DNA from: Methyloligella halotolerans
Lineage (GTDB): Bacteria; Pseudomonadota; Alphaproteobacteria; Rhizobiales; Methyloligellaceae
Direction of reading: 5' to 3'
Assembly: GCF_001708935.1 (NCBI RefSeq)
Contig: NZ_MASI01000003.1
Location: 223,501-287,500, forward strand
DNA: 64,000 nt
A program made the position numbers and the translations under genes. This document shows, one piece after another, positions 35,492-45,659 of the stretch. The first letter of the stretch is position 1. Every line of letters begins with the position of its first letter. The notes beneath the pieces are model-generated. The model did not search any database. It saw only the letters and a program-made list of their open reading frames with translations, and was not told the origin of the DNA.

Positions 35492-36799
35492 ATGACCGAC
35501 ACTCATTCGCCATTGCCGGAATCGGTTTGGGAGAGGTGTTTCGCGCCGCTCACCGGATATCCGCGTCTTGCGGTGGCGGTGTCGGGCGGGCCGGACAGCA
35601 TGGCGTTGCTGCATCTTCTGCGCTGCTGGACGGAGTCGCGCGGAGATAGCGCCGAGATCACGGTGCTGACGGTCGATCACGGTCTGCGGCCCGAATCGGC
35701 GAGCGAAGCCGCCGTGGTGGCCGACATCGCCGGGGAGATGGGATTTACCCACAGGACGTTCCGTTGGGAGCCCGACACCACCGAGGCGTCCGGCATTCAG
35801 GCGCGGGCGCGTCGGGCGCGCTACGACCTCATGGCGCGCTACTGCCATGAGGCGGGCATTCCCGCGCTACTCACGGCCCATCATCTGGACGACCAGGCGG
35901 AGACCCTCCTCATGCGGCTCGCCCGGGGCAGCGGGCTGGATGGGCTTGCCGCTATCCCCTCCCGGGGCGACTGGGCAGGCATCGCCATTCATCGTCCACT
36001 GCTCGACGTGCCGAAGGCGCGGCTGATCGCGACGGTCGCGGCGGCCGGTCTTCCTTACGCAAAGGATCCCAGCAACACGGACTCCCGTTTCGAACGGGCG
36101 CGGCTTCGGAAGGAGCAGGCCGCGTTGCAGGCTCTTGGGCTCACGCCGGAAGCGCTGGCGCTTGCCGCGAAGCGGCTATCCCGGGCCCGGGCGGCACTCG
36201 ACGAGGCGGCCGCGGAGTTCATGGCAAGCGCGGTGCGCCTCAGCTGCGCCGGCAGCGCCGAGGTGGACGGGGTGCGGTTGCGGGATGCCCCCGACGAGAT
36301 CGCGCTGCGGACGCTGCAGCGGCTCGTGGCCATGACGGGCGGCCGCCAGGAACCGGTCCGGCTCGCCAAGTTCGAGACACTGCTGGACGACCTTCGGGCG
36401 GATCACGCTGCGGCAAGGACGCTTGGCGGCTGCCGGATCGTCGCGGGAAGCGGAAAGCTTCAGATCGCACGGGAGCTCCGGCGGGACGGTATTGCCGAAC
36501 TTATCCTACAGCCCGGCGAACGCGCGCTGTGGGACAATCGATTCGTCGTCTCCCTCGCGGATACCGCCGAATCCCCGGTCACGGTGCGGGCCCTGGGTGA
36601 GGCGGGCGCGCGGGATCTTGCCGACCGTACGCCCTGGCTGAACGATATTCCCCGGTTTGCAAGGTTTTCATTGCCATCATGCTGGCGCAATCAGGCGTTG
36701 GTCTCGATCTCCTGTGAGGGGCTGGAGCCGGACGCCGTGCGCGCCGACGATACGTTCAATGCGCGCTTCGTCCATCTTTGGGACGAAGTTGGCAGTTAA
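35492..36799 (+). CDS. tilS: tRNA(Ile)-lysidine synthase
   Basis: The 435-residue enzyme has the PP-loop VAVSGGPDSMALL (29-41), DHGLRPES, and HHLDDQAETLLMRLARGSGLDGLA, the core N-type ATP pyrophosphatase motifs. The C-terminal domain is long and diverged. TilS converts C34 of the AUA-reading tRNA(Ile) to lysidine, an essential step. It precedes ftsH, the conserved order. In the usual layout cpoB would separate it from pal; here 215 bases do. Confidence 0.92.
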   Translation: MTDTHSPLPESVWERCFAPLTGYPRLAVAVSGGPDSMALLHLLRCWTESRGDSAEITVLTVDHGLRPESASEAAVVADIAGEMGFTHRTFRWEPDTTEASGIQARARRARYDLMARYCHEAGIPALLTAHHLDDQAETLLMRLARGSGLDGLAAIPSRGDWAGIAIHRPLLDVPKARLIATVAAAGLPYAKDPSNTDSRFERARLRKEQAALQALGLTPEALALAAKRLSRARAALDEAAAEFMASAVRLSCAGSAEVDGVRLRDAPDEIALRTLQRLVAMTGGRQEPVRLAKFETLLDDLRADHAAARTLGGCRIVAGSGKLQIARELRRDGIAELILQPGERALWDNRFVVSLADTAESPVTVRALGEAGARDLADRTPWLNDIPRFARFSLPSCWRNQALVSISCEGLEPDAVRADDTFNARFVHLWDEVGS

Positions 36800-37034
36800 G
36801 AGTTGTTCTAGAATGCCGGACGCGGCTCGGCTGCGGCAGGCTGGCTTCCAGCTGTCGTTTGCGCGTTGAGAAAGAATGCACCGTTCCGGGTTAGATTATC
36901 CGTGTTCTTCGAGCCGGTGCGGCGCCTTGTCCGCTTTAGAGACGGGGAGTTTCTGCCGGTTGGCAAATGGTTCGGCTGTGCCTATCTTTAACCCTCGGCG
37001 GAGGCTCTTCGGCGATTTGCTTGCATTGGAAGTA

Positions 37035-37046
37035 GACTTGCAAGTC
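37035..37046. promoter_or_regulatory. 12-bp palindrome upstream of ftsH
   Basis: GACTTGCAAGTC lies 52 bases before the ftsH ATG, in the 298-base tilS-ftsH gap. It could be an operator in the ftsH promoter. No classical RpoH heat-shock promoter was seen beside it. Confidence 0.35.
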
Positions 37047-37097
37047 AACTAGATCGGCGGCGACAGCGCGTCCTCATCTAAACAATCAGGGCAATCG

Positions 37098-39038
37098 ATG
37101 AATTCGAATTTCCGTAACTTCGCGATCTGGGTCTTTATCGGTCTCTTGCTGATTGCCCTTTTCAATCTGTTCCAGAGCCCCGGTAATCATGTCCGCGGGT
37201 CCGAGATCAGCTTCTCGCAGCTCCTGAGCGATGTCGATAACGGCAGCGTGCAGGACGTCACCATCGCGGGAAACCAGATCACCGGCCACTATTCGGACGG
37301 GCGCAATTTCCAGACCTATGCGCCGAACGATCCCGGGCTGGTGGACCGGCTCTACAGCAAGGACGTGAAGATCACCGCCAAGCCTTCGGAGGACGACGTT
37401 CCTTCGCTGATGGGCGTGCTGGTCTCCTGGTTCCCGATGCTGCTCCTGATCGCGGTGTGGATCTTCTTCATGCGCCAGATGCAGTCCGGCGGCGGCCGGG
37501 CCATGGGCTTCGGCAAGTCGAAGGCCAAGCTGCTCACCGAGCGTCAGGGCCGCGTGACCTTCGAGGACGTCGCCGGCGTCAACGAGGCGAAGGAGGATCT
37601 TCAGGAGATCGTCGAGTTCCTGAAGGATCCGCAGAAATTCCAGCGGCTGGGCGGACGCATTCCGCGCGGTGCGCTGCTTGTCGGGCCTCCCGGCACGGGT
37701 AAGACGCTGATCGCGCGGGCTGTCGCCGGCGAGGCTAACGTGCCGTTCTTCACCATCTCAGGCTCCGACTTCGTGGAGATGTTCGTCGGCGTCGGTGCAT
37801 CGCGTGTGCGCGACATGTTCGAGCAGGCGAAGAAGAACGCGCCCTGCATCATCTTCATCGACGAGATCGACGCTGTCGGCCGTCATCGCGGCGCCGGTCT
37901 CGGCGGCGGCAATGACGAGCGCGAGCAGACCCTGAACCAGCTGCTGGTCGAAATGGACGGCTTCGAGGCGAATGAGGGCGTGATCCTGATCGCCGCCACC
38001 AACCGTCCCGATGTGCTGGATCCGGCGCTGCTGCGTCCCGGCCGGTTCGACCGTCAGGTCGTGGTGCCGCGTCCGGACATCATCGGCCGCGAGCGCATCC
38101 TCAACGTCCATGTCCGCAAGGTCCCGCTGGCGCCGAATGTCGATCTCAAGACCATCGCGCGCGGCACGCCGGGCTTCTCCGGCGCCGATCTGGCCAATCT
38201 CGTGAACGAGGCGGCCCTGCTGGCGGCACGACGCTCTAAGCGTCTGGTCACCCAGGCCGAGCTGGAAGACGCCAAGGATAAGGTCCTGATGGGTGCCGAG
38301 CGCCGGTCCATGGTGATGTCGGACGAGGAGAAGATGCTGACTGCGTATCACGAGGGCGGCCACGCCCTGGTGGCTCTGCATCAGCAGTATTCCGATCCGG
38401 TCCACAAGGCGACGATCATCCCGCGCGGACGTGCGCTGGGCATGGTCATGCGCCTGCCGGAGCGGGACGTGCTGTCTCATACCCGCGGCAAGCTGATGGC
38501 CGATCTGACGGTGGCCATGGGCGGACGCGTGGCCGAGGAGGTGATCTTCGGCTACGAGAAGGTCACGTCGGGCGCGTCCTCCGACATCAAGATGGCGACG
38601 AACCTGGCGCGGGCCATGGTCACCCAGTTCGGCATGTCCGATAAGCTGGGGCCGCTTGCCTATGGCGAGAACGAGGAAGAGGTGTTCCTGGGCCATTCGG
38701 TGGCGCGGCAGCAGAATCTTTCCGACGACACCCAGGCCATGGTCGACGAAGAGATCCATCGCTTCGTGGACGAGGCGTACGACCGTGCCCGGAAGATCAT
38801 CGATGAGCATCTGGACGATCTGCACACCGTCGCCAAGGGGCTGATCGAGTACGAGACCCTCACGGGCGAGGAGATCAAGGATCTGCTGGACGGCAAGCCG
38901 CCGAAGCGCGAATCGGCAGACGATACGCCGAGCAAGCCCAGCGCATCATCGGCGGTGCCGGCGGCCGGGCGCGGCAAGAAGAAGAAATCGGATCCCGAGC
39001 CCGGCACGGGCGGTATGGAGCCGCAGCCGCAGACCTAA
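37098..39038 (+). CDS. ftsH: ATP-dependent membrane zinc protease FtsH
   Basis: The 646-residue protein has an N-terminal helix ([18 protein letters not shown]), a periplasmic domain, a second helix (about 101-126), the AAA+ domain with Walker A GPPGTGKT (196-203), Walker [12 protein letters not shown] and the second region of homology [19 protein letters not shown]. The zinc site is HEGGH (418-422), with a third ligand further on. The tail is disordered and Lys-rich. It degrades misfolded membrane proteins and LpxC-type regulators. It follows tilS. Confidence 0.97.
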   Translation: MNSNFRNFAIWVFIGLLLIALFNLFQSPGNHVRGSEISFSQLLSDVDNGSVQDVTIAGNQITGHYSDGRNFQTYAPNDPGLVDRLYSKDVKITAKPSEDDVPSLMGVLVSWFPMLLLIAVWIFFMRQMQSGGGRAMGFGKSKAKLLTERQGRVTFEDVAGVNEAKEDLQEIVEFLKDPQKFQRLGGRIPRGALLVGPPGTGKTLIARAVAGEANVPFFTISGSDFVEMFVGVGASRVRDMFEQAKKNAPCIIFIDEIDAVGRHRGAGLGGGNDEREQTLNQLLVEMDGFEANEGVILIAATNRPDVLDPALLRPGRFDRQVVVPRPDIIGRERILNVHVRKVPLAPNVDLKTIARGTPGFSGADLANLVNEAALLAARRSKRLVTQAELEDAKDKVLMGAERRSMVMSDEEKMLTAYHEGGHALVALHQQYSDPVHKATIIPRGRALGMVMRLPERDVLSHTRGKLMADLTVAMGGRVAEEVIFGYEKVTSGASSDIKMATNLARAMVTQFGMSDKLGPLAYGENEEEVFLGHSVARQQNLSDDTQAMVDEEIHRFVDEAYDRARKIIDEHLDDLHTVAKGLIEYETLTGEEIKDLLDGKPPKRESADDTPSKPSASSAVPAAGRGKKKKSDPEPGTGGMEPQPQT

Positions 39039-39136
39039 GGGCCGATCATCATCGGACTGGAAGGCCATCGCCCTTGACGGACGGTGGCCTTCGTCGTTTC
39101 AGGGGCCAGGATCGAATCCGGGAGTTCGGACCCACC

Positions 39137-40230
39137 ATGTCACGTCTCTATCTGAGGCCGCTTGGCTTCGTTTACGGTCCGGCGGCCAAGACCGCCCAGG
39201 CGGAAGGCTTCGCTCTGCCCATCGCCGGCGGGCCGGTCGCCTTCACACTCGCCGAGGTGATCGAAGGGGAGCCCGGTTCTTCCAAGCGCCGCATGGTGGC
39301 GGCGAACGATCTTTCCCAGACCAAGGACCGCGAGCTCTACGAAGCGATCGGGCGTGTCACGGCGCCGCGGGAGGGGATCGCGGGGATCCCGGCATCGCGG
39401 TTGTGCTCGGGGCGGCCGGTGCTCATGGGCATCGTCAACGTGACGCCCGACAGCTTCTCCGACGGGGGATTGTTCGACCAGAAGGAGCCGGCGGTGAACC
39501 ATGCTGCCGAGCTGATCCAGGCCGGCGCGGAAATCATCGATATCGGCGGCGAATCCACCCGTCCAGGCTCGGAGACCGTGCCGGGCGAGGACGAGCTCTC
39601 CCGGGTCGTTCCGGTCTTGGAGGACCTGAGGGGCGTGCAAGCCGTCATCTCGGTGGATACGCGCAAGGCGGCGGTGGCCCGGGCGGCGGCCGAGCAGGGG
39701 GCGACGATCTTCAACGACGTCTCGGCTCTCACCTACGATCCGGAAAGTCTACAGACCGCAGTCGATACAGGCATGGACCTGGTGCTGATGCATGCCCAGG
39801 GCGAGCCTAAGACCATGCAGAAGAATCCGACCTACGCGGACGTGGTTCTGGAGTCTACGACTACCTGGCAGAGCGTATCGCCGCGGTCTCGGCGGCCGGC
39901 ATCCCAAAGGAGCGGATCATTGCCGATCCGGGAGTCGGCTTCGGCAAGAACTTCGATCACAATCTGGAGCTTCTGGCGCATCTTTCGATTTTTCACGGGC
40001 TCGGCGTGCCGGTTCTGGTCGGCGCGTCGCGGAAGCGCTTCATCGAAGGCGTGATCGGCGAAAAGAACCCGCGCAACCGGGAGCCCGGCTCCCAGGCCAT
40101 CGCCATCGCCTCCGCCTCCCAGGGCGTTCAGCTCCTGCGGGTGCACGATGTGGCGGCGACCAGGCAAGCGCTTGAAGTTTGGTATGGAAGCGTGACGGGA
40201 AGCCCCGCCAACACCGCCACCCAGGGTTAA
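39137..40230 (+). CDS. folP: Dihydropteroate synthase, one-base frameshift
   Basis: ATG 39137 opens an N-terminal extension (SRLYLRPLGFVYG) seen in alphaproteobacterial FolP; the TIM barrel follows with MGIVNVTPDSFSDGG, GGESTRPGS, VISVDTRKA and FNDVSAL. At about 39853 the frame breaks (GGAGTCTACG for GGAGGTCTACG). Joined to the other frame it reads YDYLAERIAAVSAAGIPKERIIADPGVGFGKNFDHNLELLAHLSIF, PVLVGASRKRF and VRVHDV-type LLRVHDVAATRQA, ending at 40230 (about 364 residues). It condenses pterin pyrophosphate with p-aminobenzoate in folate synthesis. Confidence 0.9.
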
Positions 40231-40398
40231 CTGATCCTTTTTGAACAGTCGGCGGTGCAGTGGCCGCTGTAAAGTTCGCTTACATGAATTGAAGGGATAG
40301 TGCCGATCTTGAAAGGCATAATCCCGCCAGTTTCGGTAGAACTTGCCTCAAGGCCGATAAGTCTCGACTGCCGCGCGCCAGATCTTTGGGGGTTCAAC

Positions 40399-41744
40399 AT
40401 GTCTCGTCGCTATTTCGGAACCGATGGTATCCGCGGAAGTGCCAATGCTCACCCGATGACGGCCGAGATCGCGATGCGGGTCGGCATGGCGGCGGGCAAG
40501 CTGTTCACCAACGGCCAGCACCGCCACCGGGTGGTGATCGGCAAGGACACCCGGCTCTCCTGCTACATGATCGAATCGGCGCTTGTGTCCGGCTTCACCT
40601 CGGTCGGCATGGACGTGTTCCAGCTCGGCCCGATGCCGACCCCGGCCGTGGCCATGCTGACGCGGTCGCTGCGGGCCGATCTGGGCGTAATGATCTCGGC
40701 CTCTCACAATCCGTATATCGATAACGGCATCAAGCTGTTCGGACCCGATGGCTACAAGCTCTCAGACGACAGGGAGCTCGAGATCGAGGCGCTGATGGAC
40801 AGCAATGTGAGCGAGCTTCTTGCGCCGCCGGATCGGATCGGCCGGGCCAAGCGCATCGACAGCGCGTCTGAGCGTTATATCGAGTTTGCCAAGCGTACCC
40901 TGCCGCGCAATCTCCGCTTCGACGGTCTCCGCGTGGTGATCGATTGTGCGAACGGCGCGGGCTACAAGGTGGCGCCTGCCGCCCTTTGGGAACTCGGCGC
41001 AGAGGTGGTGCAGATCGGCGTTGAGCCGAACGGCCTGAACATCAACAAGGAATGCGGGTCCACCGCGCCGGAAGCTTGGCCAACAAGGTGCGCGAAGTGC
41101 GCGCCGATATCGGCATCGCGCTGGATGGCGATGCGGACCGGGTCGTGGTGACCGACGAGACCGGCAAGGTGATCGACGGCGATCAGCTTATGGCGGTGAT
41201 CGCCGAATCCTGGCTGAAGCGCGGCCGTCTCGCCGGTGGCGGCATCGTGGCCACGGTGATGTCGAATCTCGGCCTGCAGAAATATCTGGAGGGTCTCGGG
41301 CTGACGGTGGAGCGCACCCCGGTCGGCGATCGCTATGTCGTCGAGCATATGCGCCAGCACGGCTACAATGTCGGCGGCGAGCAGTCGGGCCACGTGATCC
41401 TTTCGGATTTCTCGACCACCGGGGACGGACTGGTGACGGCGCTGCAGCTGATGGCCGTCGTGGCCCAGAGCGGCAAGCCGGTCAGCGAGGTGTGCAATCG
41501 ATTCGAGCGCATGCCTCAGATCCTGGAGAATGTGGAGTACAAATCCGGGATTTCGCCGCTGGACAATGTCAACGTCGAGCGTGCCATCAAGGACGCCAAT
41601 GCGCGGCTTGGCGATAGCGGCCGGCTCTTGGTGCGGGCCTCTGGCACGGAGCCGGTGATCCGCGTGATGGGCGAGGGTGCCGATGCCAGCCTGGTGCAGA
41701 CGGTCGTAAACGAGCTGGTCGAGGTTCTCCGGACGGCCGCTTGA
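40399..41744 (+). CDS. glmM: Phosphoglucosamine mutase, one-base frameshift
   Basis: ATG 40399 starts [16 protein letters not shown]. The phosphoserine loop [13 protein letters not shown] places the active Ser at residue 102, as in the family. At about 41074 the frame breaks (GGAAGCTTGG for GGAAGGCTTGG); correction joins [36 protein letters not shown] with the metal-binding DGDAD, and the rest runs through GGEQSGHVI and [15 protein letters not shown] to 41744 (about 449 residues). GlmM makes glucosamine 1-phosphate for cell-wall synthesis and is essential. Upstream in-frame codons from 40300 are not needed. Confidence 0.92.
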
Positions 41745-41886
41745 GCTGCATTGCCAAGCGCGGCGAGACGTTAACAAATCCTTTCCGAAGTATTAATGGA
41801 CGGTTACTTCAGGCTGCTCGGCTGCGGCCGAGCTTTGGCGGATTCCTGCGCAATCGTTCTATTGCGGAACCTGCATTAGAACTCGA

Positions 41887-41894
41887 TTAACCAT
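41887..41894 (+). promoter_or_regulatory. CtrA-like box TTAACCAT upstream of the porin gene
   Basis: An exact TTAACCAT 81 bases before the porin ATG, in the promoter region, matching the octamer at 34179-34186. Omp25 promoters are CtrA targets in Brucella; the function here is inferred. Confidence 0.35.
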
Positions 41895-41974
41895 TCCTGT
41901 TCATAGTCCCGTTTTGAGACAGCCCGTGATGCTCCCGCTCGGTGCGGGCCTGGCTGCTAAAAAAGGGGACAGAA

Positions 41975-42805
41975 ATGGGAAAGACACGAGTTGCATTGAG
42001 CGCTTTCGCCCTGGTGCTTTGCCAGGTGGCCGGCGCACACGCGGCAGATCTGGGACTGCCGCCTCCGCCGCCGATGATCGACGCTGCGCCGCCGCCGATC
42101 GCGAGCGATTGCTGCACGGATCAGGGCTGGTACTTCAAGGGCTTCCTTGGCTCGACCAGCTACGACGTTTCGAGCATCGACAATGCCGCCTTCGATACCG
42201 CGGATTTCACCTTCCACAATCTCGGCTTTGAGGCATCGGGCTTCGGCGGTCTGGGCTTCGGCTCCAAGCTGAGCCCGCATTTCCGCTGGGATGCCACGGC
42301 TGAATACCGCAACCGCGCGACCTTCCACGGTCTCGACTCCTACGAGGGTCCGGGCTTCTCGGGCACCAACGACTACGAGGCGACCCTGAAGTCGTGGGCC
42401 ATGCTGGGCAACATCTATTGGGACATCGTGTGCTGGAACGGCCTGACGCCTTATGTGGGCGCCGGTATCGGCTTCTCGCGCAACTACATCGGCAACTTCA
42501 CCGATATCAACGTTCCGAACCTGGGCGTCGCCTATGCGAACACGAACGCCACGACGGAATTCGCCTGGGCGATCCATGCCGGTTTCGCCTTCGAGGTGAA
42601 CGACCGTGTGACCCTGGACCTGGCCTATCGCTACATCAATCTCGGCGACGCCATGAGCGACACCGTGATCGCCTATGACGGCAGCGGCACGGCCGACGGT
42701 CTGGAGTTCGAGGATATCGACTCCCACGACGTCATGCTGGGCGTGCGCTGGAAGTTCGATCATTGCTGCGGCCAGGCTGCCCCGATGCCGGTCGCCTTCA
42801 AGTAG
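41975..42805 (+). CDS. Outer-membrane beta-barrel protein (Omp25/Omp31-like)
   Basis: ATG 41975 with AAAAGGGGAC gives 276 residues. A signal peptide (MGKTRVALSAFALVLCQVAGAHA) ends before ADLGLPPPPP; the Pro-rich entry is typical of the family. An eight-strand barrel follows with alternating aromatic residues (GWYFKGFLGSTSY, FEASGFGGLGFGSKLSPHFRWDATAEYR, TPYVGAGIGFSRNY, VTLDLAYRYINLGDA) and ends DVMLGVRWKFD plus a short tail. These porin-like proteins stabilise the outer membrane. A strong terminator follows. Confidence 0.88.
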   Translation: MGKTRVALSAFALVLCQVAGAHAADLGLPPPPPMIDAAPPPIASDCCTDQGWYFKGFLGSTSYDVSSIDNAAFDTADFTFHNLGFEASGFGGLGFGSKLSPHFRWDATAEYRNRATFHGLDSYEGPGFSGTNDYEATLKSWAMLGNIYWDIVCWNGLTPYVGAGIGFSRNYIGNFTDINVPNLGVAYANTNATTEFAWAIHAGFAFEVNDRVTLDLAYRYINLGDAMSDTVIAYDGSGTADGLEFEDIDSHDVMLGVRWKFDHCCGQAAPMPVAFK

Positions 42806-42847
42806 CCCGGCTACATACATCCCGTTCCGAGCAGGGAACGAACAGAA

Positions 42848-42885
42848 GGCTGCCCGCCGGTCCCGGCGGGCAGCCTCTTTTTTTG
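42848..42885 (+). terminator. Strong Rho-independent terminator of the porin gene
   Basis: A stem of about 12-13 base pairs (GGCTGCCCGCCGG with CCGGCGGGCAGCC) is followed by CTTTTTTTT-type T tract to 42884. Confidence 0.9.
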
Positions 42886-42954
42886 CCGCTTCTGCCAGGG
42901 TTGCGGCGGCATTGCTTGACCTCGGCGTGAAGCTGCCTTTATGGCCATAGATAC

Positions 42955-43000
42955 TGTGCCTTTTCAGTTCGGCGAATCACCGCCTGAGCGAGGTTTCTTC
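42955..43000 (+). promoter_or_regulatory. Candidate serC leader element
   Basis: A TTGACC at 42914 and an AT-rich -10 near 42948 imply transcription starts near 42957. The short leader has a GGCG/CGCC hairpin (about 42971-42984) followed by CTGAGCGAGG next to the serC ATG. Position and hairpin resemble the serC leader motif described upstream of serC in Alphaproteobacteria. The match is from memory; no covariance model was run. Confidence 0.45.
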
Positions 43001-44170
43001 ATGTCCCCCAAACCCTCCAAACGCCCTGAAAATCCAAGGTTTTCTTGCGGTCCGTGCTCGAAGCATCCCGGCTGGTCGGTTGAGTATCTGCAAGGGGCGG
43101 CTCTCGGCCGCAATCACCGTTCCCAGGTGGCCCACGCGAAGTTTCAGCTGGCGTTGGAGAAGAGCCGCGAGATCCTGCGGCTGCCGGACGACTATCTGAT
43201 CGGGCTCGTGCCGGCGTCGGATACGGGCGCCATGGAGATGGCCATGTGGACCATGCTCGGCGCCCGCGGCGTCGACGTGCTCGCCTGGGAGGCGTTCAGC
43301 GCCGACTGGGTCACGGATATCGTCGAGCAGCTGAAGCTGACGGATGTGCGTGCCATGGTGGCGCCGTATGGCGAGCTGCCCGATCTGAACCAGGTCGATT
43401 TCAAGCGCGACGTGGTGTTTGCCTGGAACGGGACGACGTCCGGCGTGCGCGTCCCCAACGCGGATTGGATCGCCGCTGACCGGGCGGGCCTGACGATCTG
43501 CGACGCCACGTCTGCCATCTTCGCCCAGGAACTGGACTGGTCGAAGCTCGATGTCATCACCTATTCCTGGCAGAAGGTGCTTGGAGGCGAGGCGGCGCAC
43601 GGCATGCTGATCCTCAGCCCCAGAGCGGTGCAGCGGCTGAAGAGCTATACCCCGCCTTGGCCGGTGCCGAAGATCTTCCGGCTCACCCATGACGGCGTGT
43701 TCCTGAAGGAGATCTTCGAGGGCTCGCCGATCAATACGCCGTCGATGCTGTGTCTGGAGGACTATCTCGATGCGCTCTCCTGGGTGGAGAGCATCGGCGG
43801 GCTGGATGCGATGATGGCGCGCGCGAATGCGAATGCCGCCGTGGTCGATGCCTGGGTCGAGCGCACGGACTGGGTGGAGCATCTCGCCGTCGATCCGGCC
43901 ACGCGCTCCAATACCAGCGTTTGCCTGAAGGCGGTCGATCCGGACGTTCTGTCTCTGCCGGCGGAGGCCCGGGCGGCCTTCCCGCGGGCGATCGCGAGTC
44001 TCCTCGATGCGGAGGACGTGGCGAAGGATATCGCTTCGTACAGAACCGCGCCGCCGGGCCTGCGCCTCTGGGCGGGAGGCACGGTGGAGAGCAGCGATCT
44101 GGAGCTGCTGATGCCGTGGCTGGATTGGGGATTCGCCCAAGCCAAGCAGGCGATCGCGCGGGCGGCCTGA
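43001..44170 (+). CDS. serC: Phosphoserine aminotransferase
   Basis: ATG 43001 (GAGG upstream) gives 389 residues starting [25 protein letters not shown]. The fold-type I transferase motifs [17 protein letters not shown] [43 protein letters not shown] and the PLP-lysine segment [11 protein letters not shown] (Lys 192) are present. It is the alphaproteobacterial long SerC form. It makes 3-phosphoserine from 3-phosphohydroxypyruvate with glutamate. serA, which normally follows, is not here. Confidence 0.93.
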   Translation: MSPKPSKRPENPRFSCGPCSKHPGWSVEYLQGAALGRNHRSQVAHAKFQLALEKSREILRLPDDYLIGLVPASDTGAMEMAMWTMLGARGVDVLAWEAFSADWVTDIVEQLKLTDVRAMVAPYGELPDLNQVDFKRDVVFAWNGTTSGVRVPNADWIAADRAGLTICDATSAIFAQELDWSKLDVITYSWQKVLGGEAAHGMLILSPRAVQRLKSYTPPWPVPKIFRLTHDGVFLKEIFEGSPINTPSMLCLEDYLDALSWVESIGGLDAMMARANANAAVVDAWVERTDWVEHLAVDPATRSNTSVCLKAVDPDVLSLPAEARAAFPRAIASLLDAEDVAKDIASYRTAPPGLRLWAGGTVESSDLELLMPWLDWGFAQAKQAIARAA

Positions 44171-44304
44171 TTGCTCTCGAAGACATCTCGATCTGCGAGC
44201 TGTCTCCGCACGGAGCGTTCAGCGAGCGGATCGATCCCCTGAGGGGACGGCGAACGCGGCGCTTCACCACTCGCATCGAGGAACGCCTCACGCTATAAGA
44301 CGAC

Positions 44305-44334
44305 ACGGCCCCCGAGAACCGCGGGGCCGTTTTT
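44305..44334 (+). terminator. Rho-independent terminator between serC and purA
   Basis: Stem ACGGCCCC/GGGGCCGT with a ten-base loop and TTTTT. It lies 135 bases after the serC stop and 26 before the purA start, so it ends the serC transcript. Confidence 0.75.
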
Positions 44335-44360
44335 GATGTCAGGACAGGAGCAGCGGCCCC

Positions 44361-45652
44361 ATGGCCAATGTTGCGGTCGTCGGCGCCCAGTGGGGCGACG
44401 AAGGCAAAGGAAAAATCGTCGATTGGCTGTCGGAGCGCGCCGATGTCGTGGTGCGCTTCCAGGGCGGCCACAATGCCGGCCACACGCTCGTGATCGCCGG
44501 CACCACCTATAGCTTTCGCTGTTGCCCTCGGGCGTGGTGCGGTCCACCAAGCTGTCGGTGATCGGCAACGGCGTGGTCGTCGATCCGTGGGCGCTGGCCG
44601 ACGAGATCGCACGGCTGCAGGGCCAGGGCGTTACCATCGACCGAACCAACTTGCGGCTGGCGGAGAACGCCACGCTGATCCTGCCGCTTCATCGCGAGCT
44701 GGATGCGCTGCGCGAGGCGGCGGCGGGCGACGGCAAGATCGGCACGACTAAGCGGGGCATCGGCCCGGCTTACGAGGACAAGGTCGGCCGGCGCGCGATC
44801 CGGGTGATGGATCTCGCCGATCTGGCCAGTCTCAAGCCCAAGCTCGCGCGCATCCTGACCCATCACAACGCCCTTCGCCGCGGGCTGGGCGAAGAAGAGA
44901 TCGACGGCGACGAGCTTTACGACCAGCTCGCCGAGATCGCGCCGAAGGTGCTTCCCTATGCCGACACGGTCTGGGCGCTGCTCGACGAGAAGCGGCGGAC
45001 CGGAAAGCGCATCCTGTTCGAAGGCGCGCAAGGCACGCTGCTGGATATCGACCACGGCACTTATCCGTTCGTGACCTCGTCCAATACGATCGCCGCCCAG
45101 GCCGCCACAGGATCCGGGGTCGGCCCGGGTGCGATCCAATACGTGCTCGGCATCGCCAAAGCCTACACGACGCGGGTCGGCGAGGGGCCGTTCCCGACGG
45201 AGCTGTTCGACGAGACGGGACAGCGGCTCGGCGAGCGCGGCCACGAATTCGGCACGGTGACGGGTCGCGCGCGGCGTTGCGGCTGGTTCGACGCCTGCCT
45301 GGTACGCCAGGCCGCCAAGGTCGGCGGCATCACCGGTATCGCGCTGACCAAGCTCGACGTGCTCGACGGGCTGTCCGAATTGAAAGTCTGTATCGGCTAC
45401 GAGCTGGACGGGGAACGCCTCGACCATCTTCCGGCCGCCCAAGGGGCACAGGCGCGGATCAAGCCCATCTACGAGACCATGGACGGCTGGTCGGAATCGA
45501 CCGCGGGCGCGCGGTCCTGGGCTGATCTTCCGGCCCAATCCATCAAATACGTCAAGCGCTTAGAGGAGCTGATCGAGGTGCCCGTGGCGCTCGTCTCGAC
45601 CAGTCCGGACCGGGACGACACGATCCTGGTGCACGATCCCTTCGAGGATTAG
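44361..45652 (+). CDS. purA: Adenylosuccinate synthetase, one-base frameshift
   Basis: ATG 44361 starts [42 protein letters not shown], the phosphate loop and catalytic Asp/His. After GTTY the frame shifts at about 44513 (TATAGCTTTCG needs one more base), continuing [28 protein letters not shown] through [36 protein letters not shown] and GPFPTEL to 45652. The joined length, about 430 residues, is normal. PurA makes adenylosuccinate from IMP with GTP and is normally essential on minimal medium. The missing base may be C (CC to C) or A (AA to A). Confidence 0.92.
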
Positions 45653-45659
45653 GGGCGCA

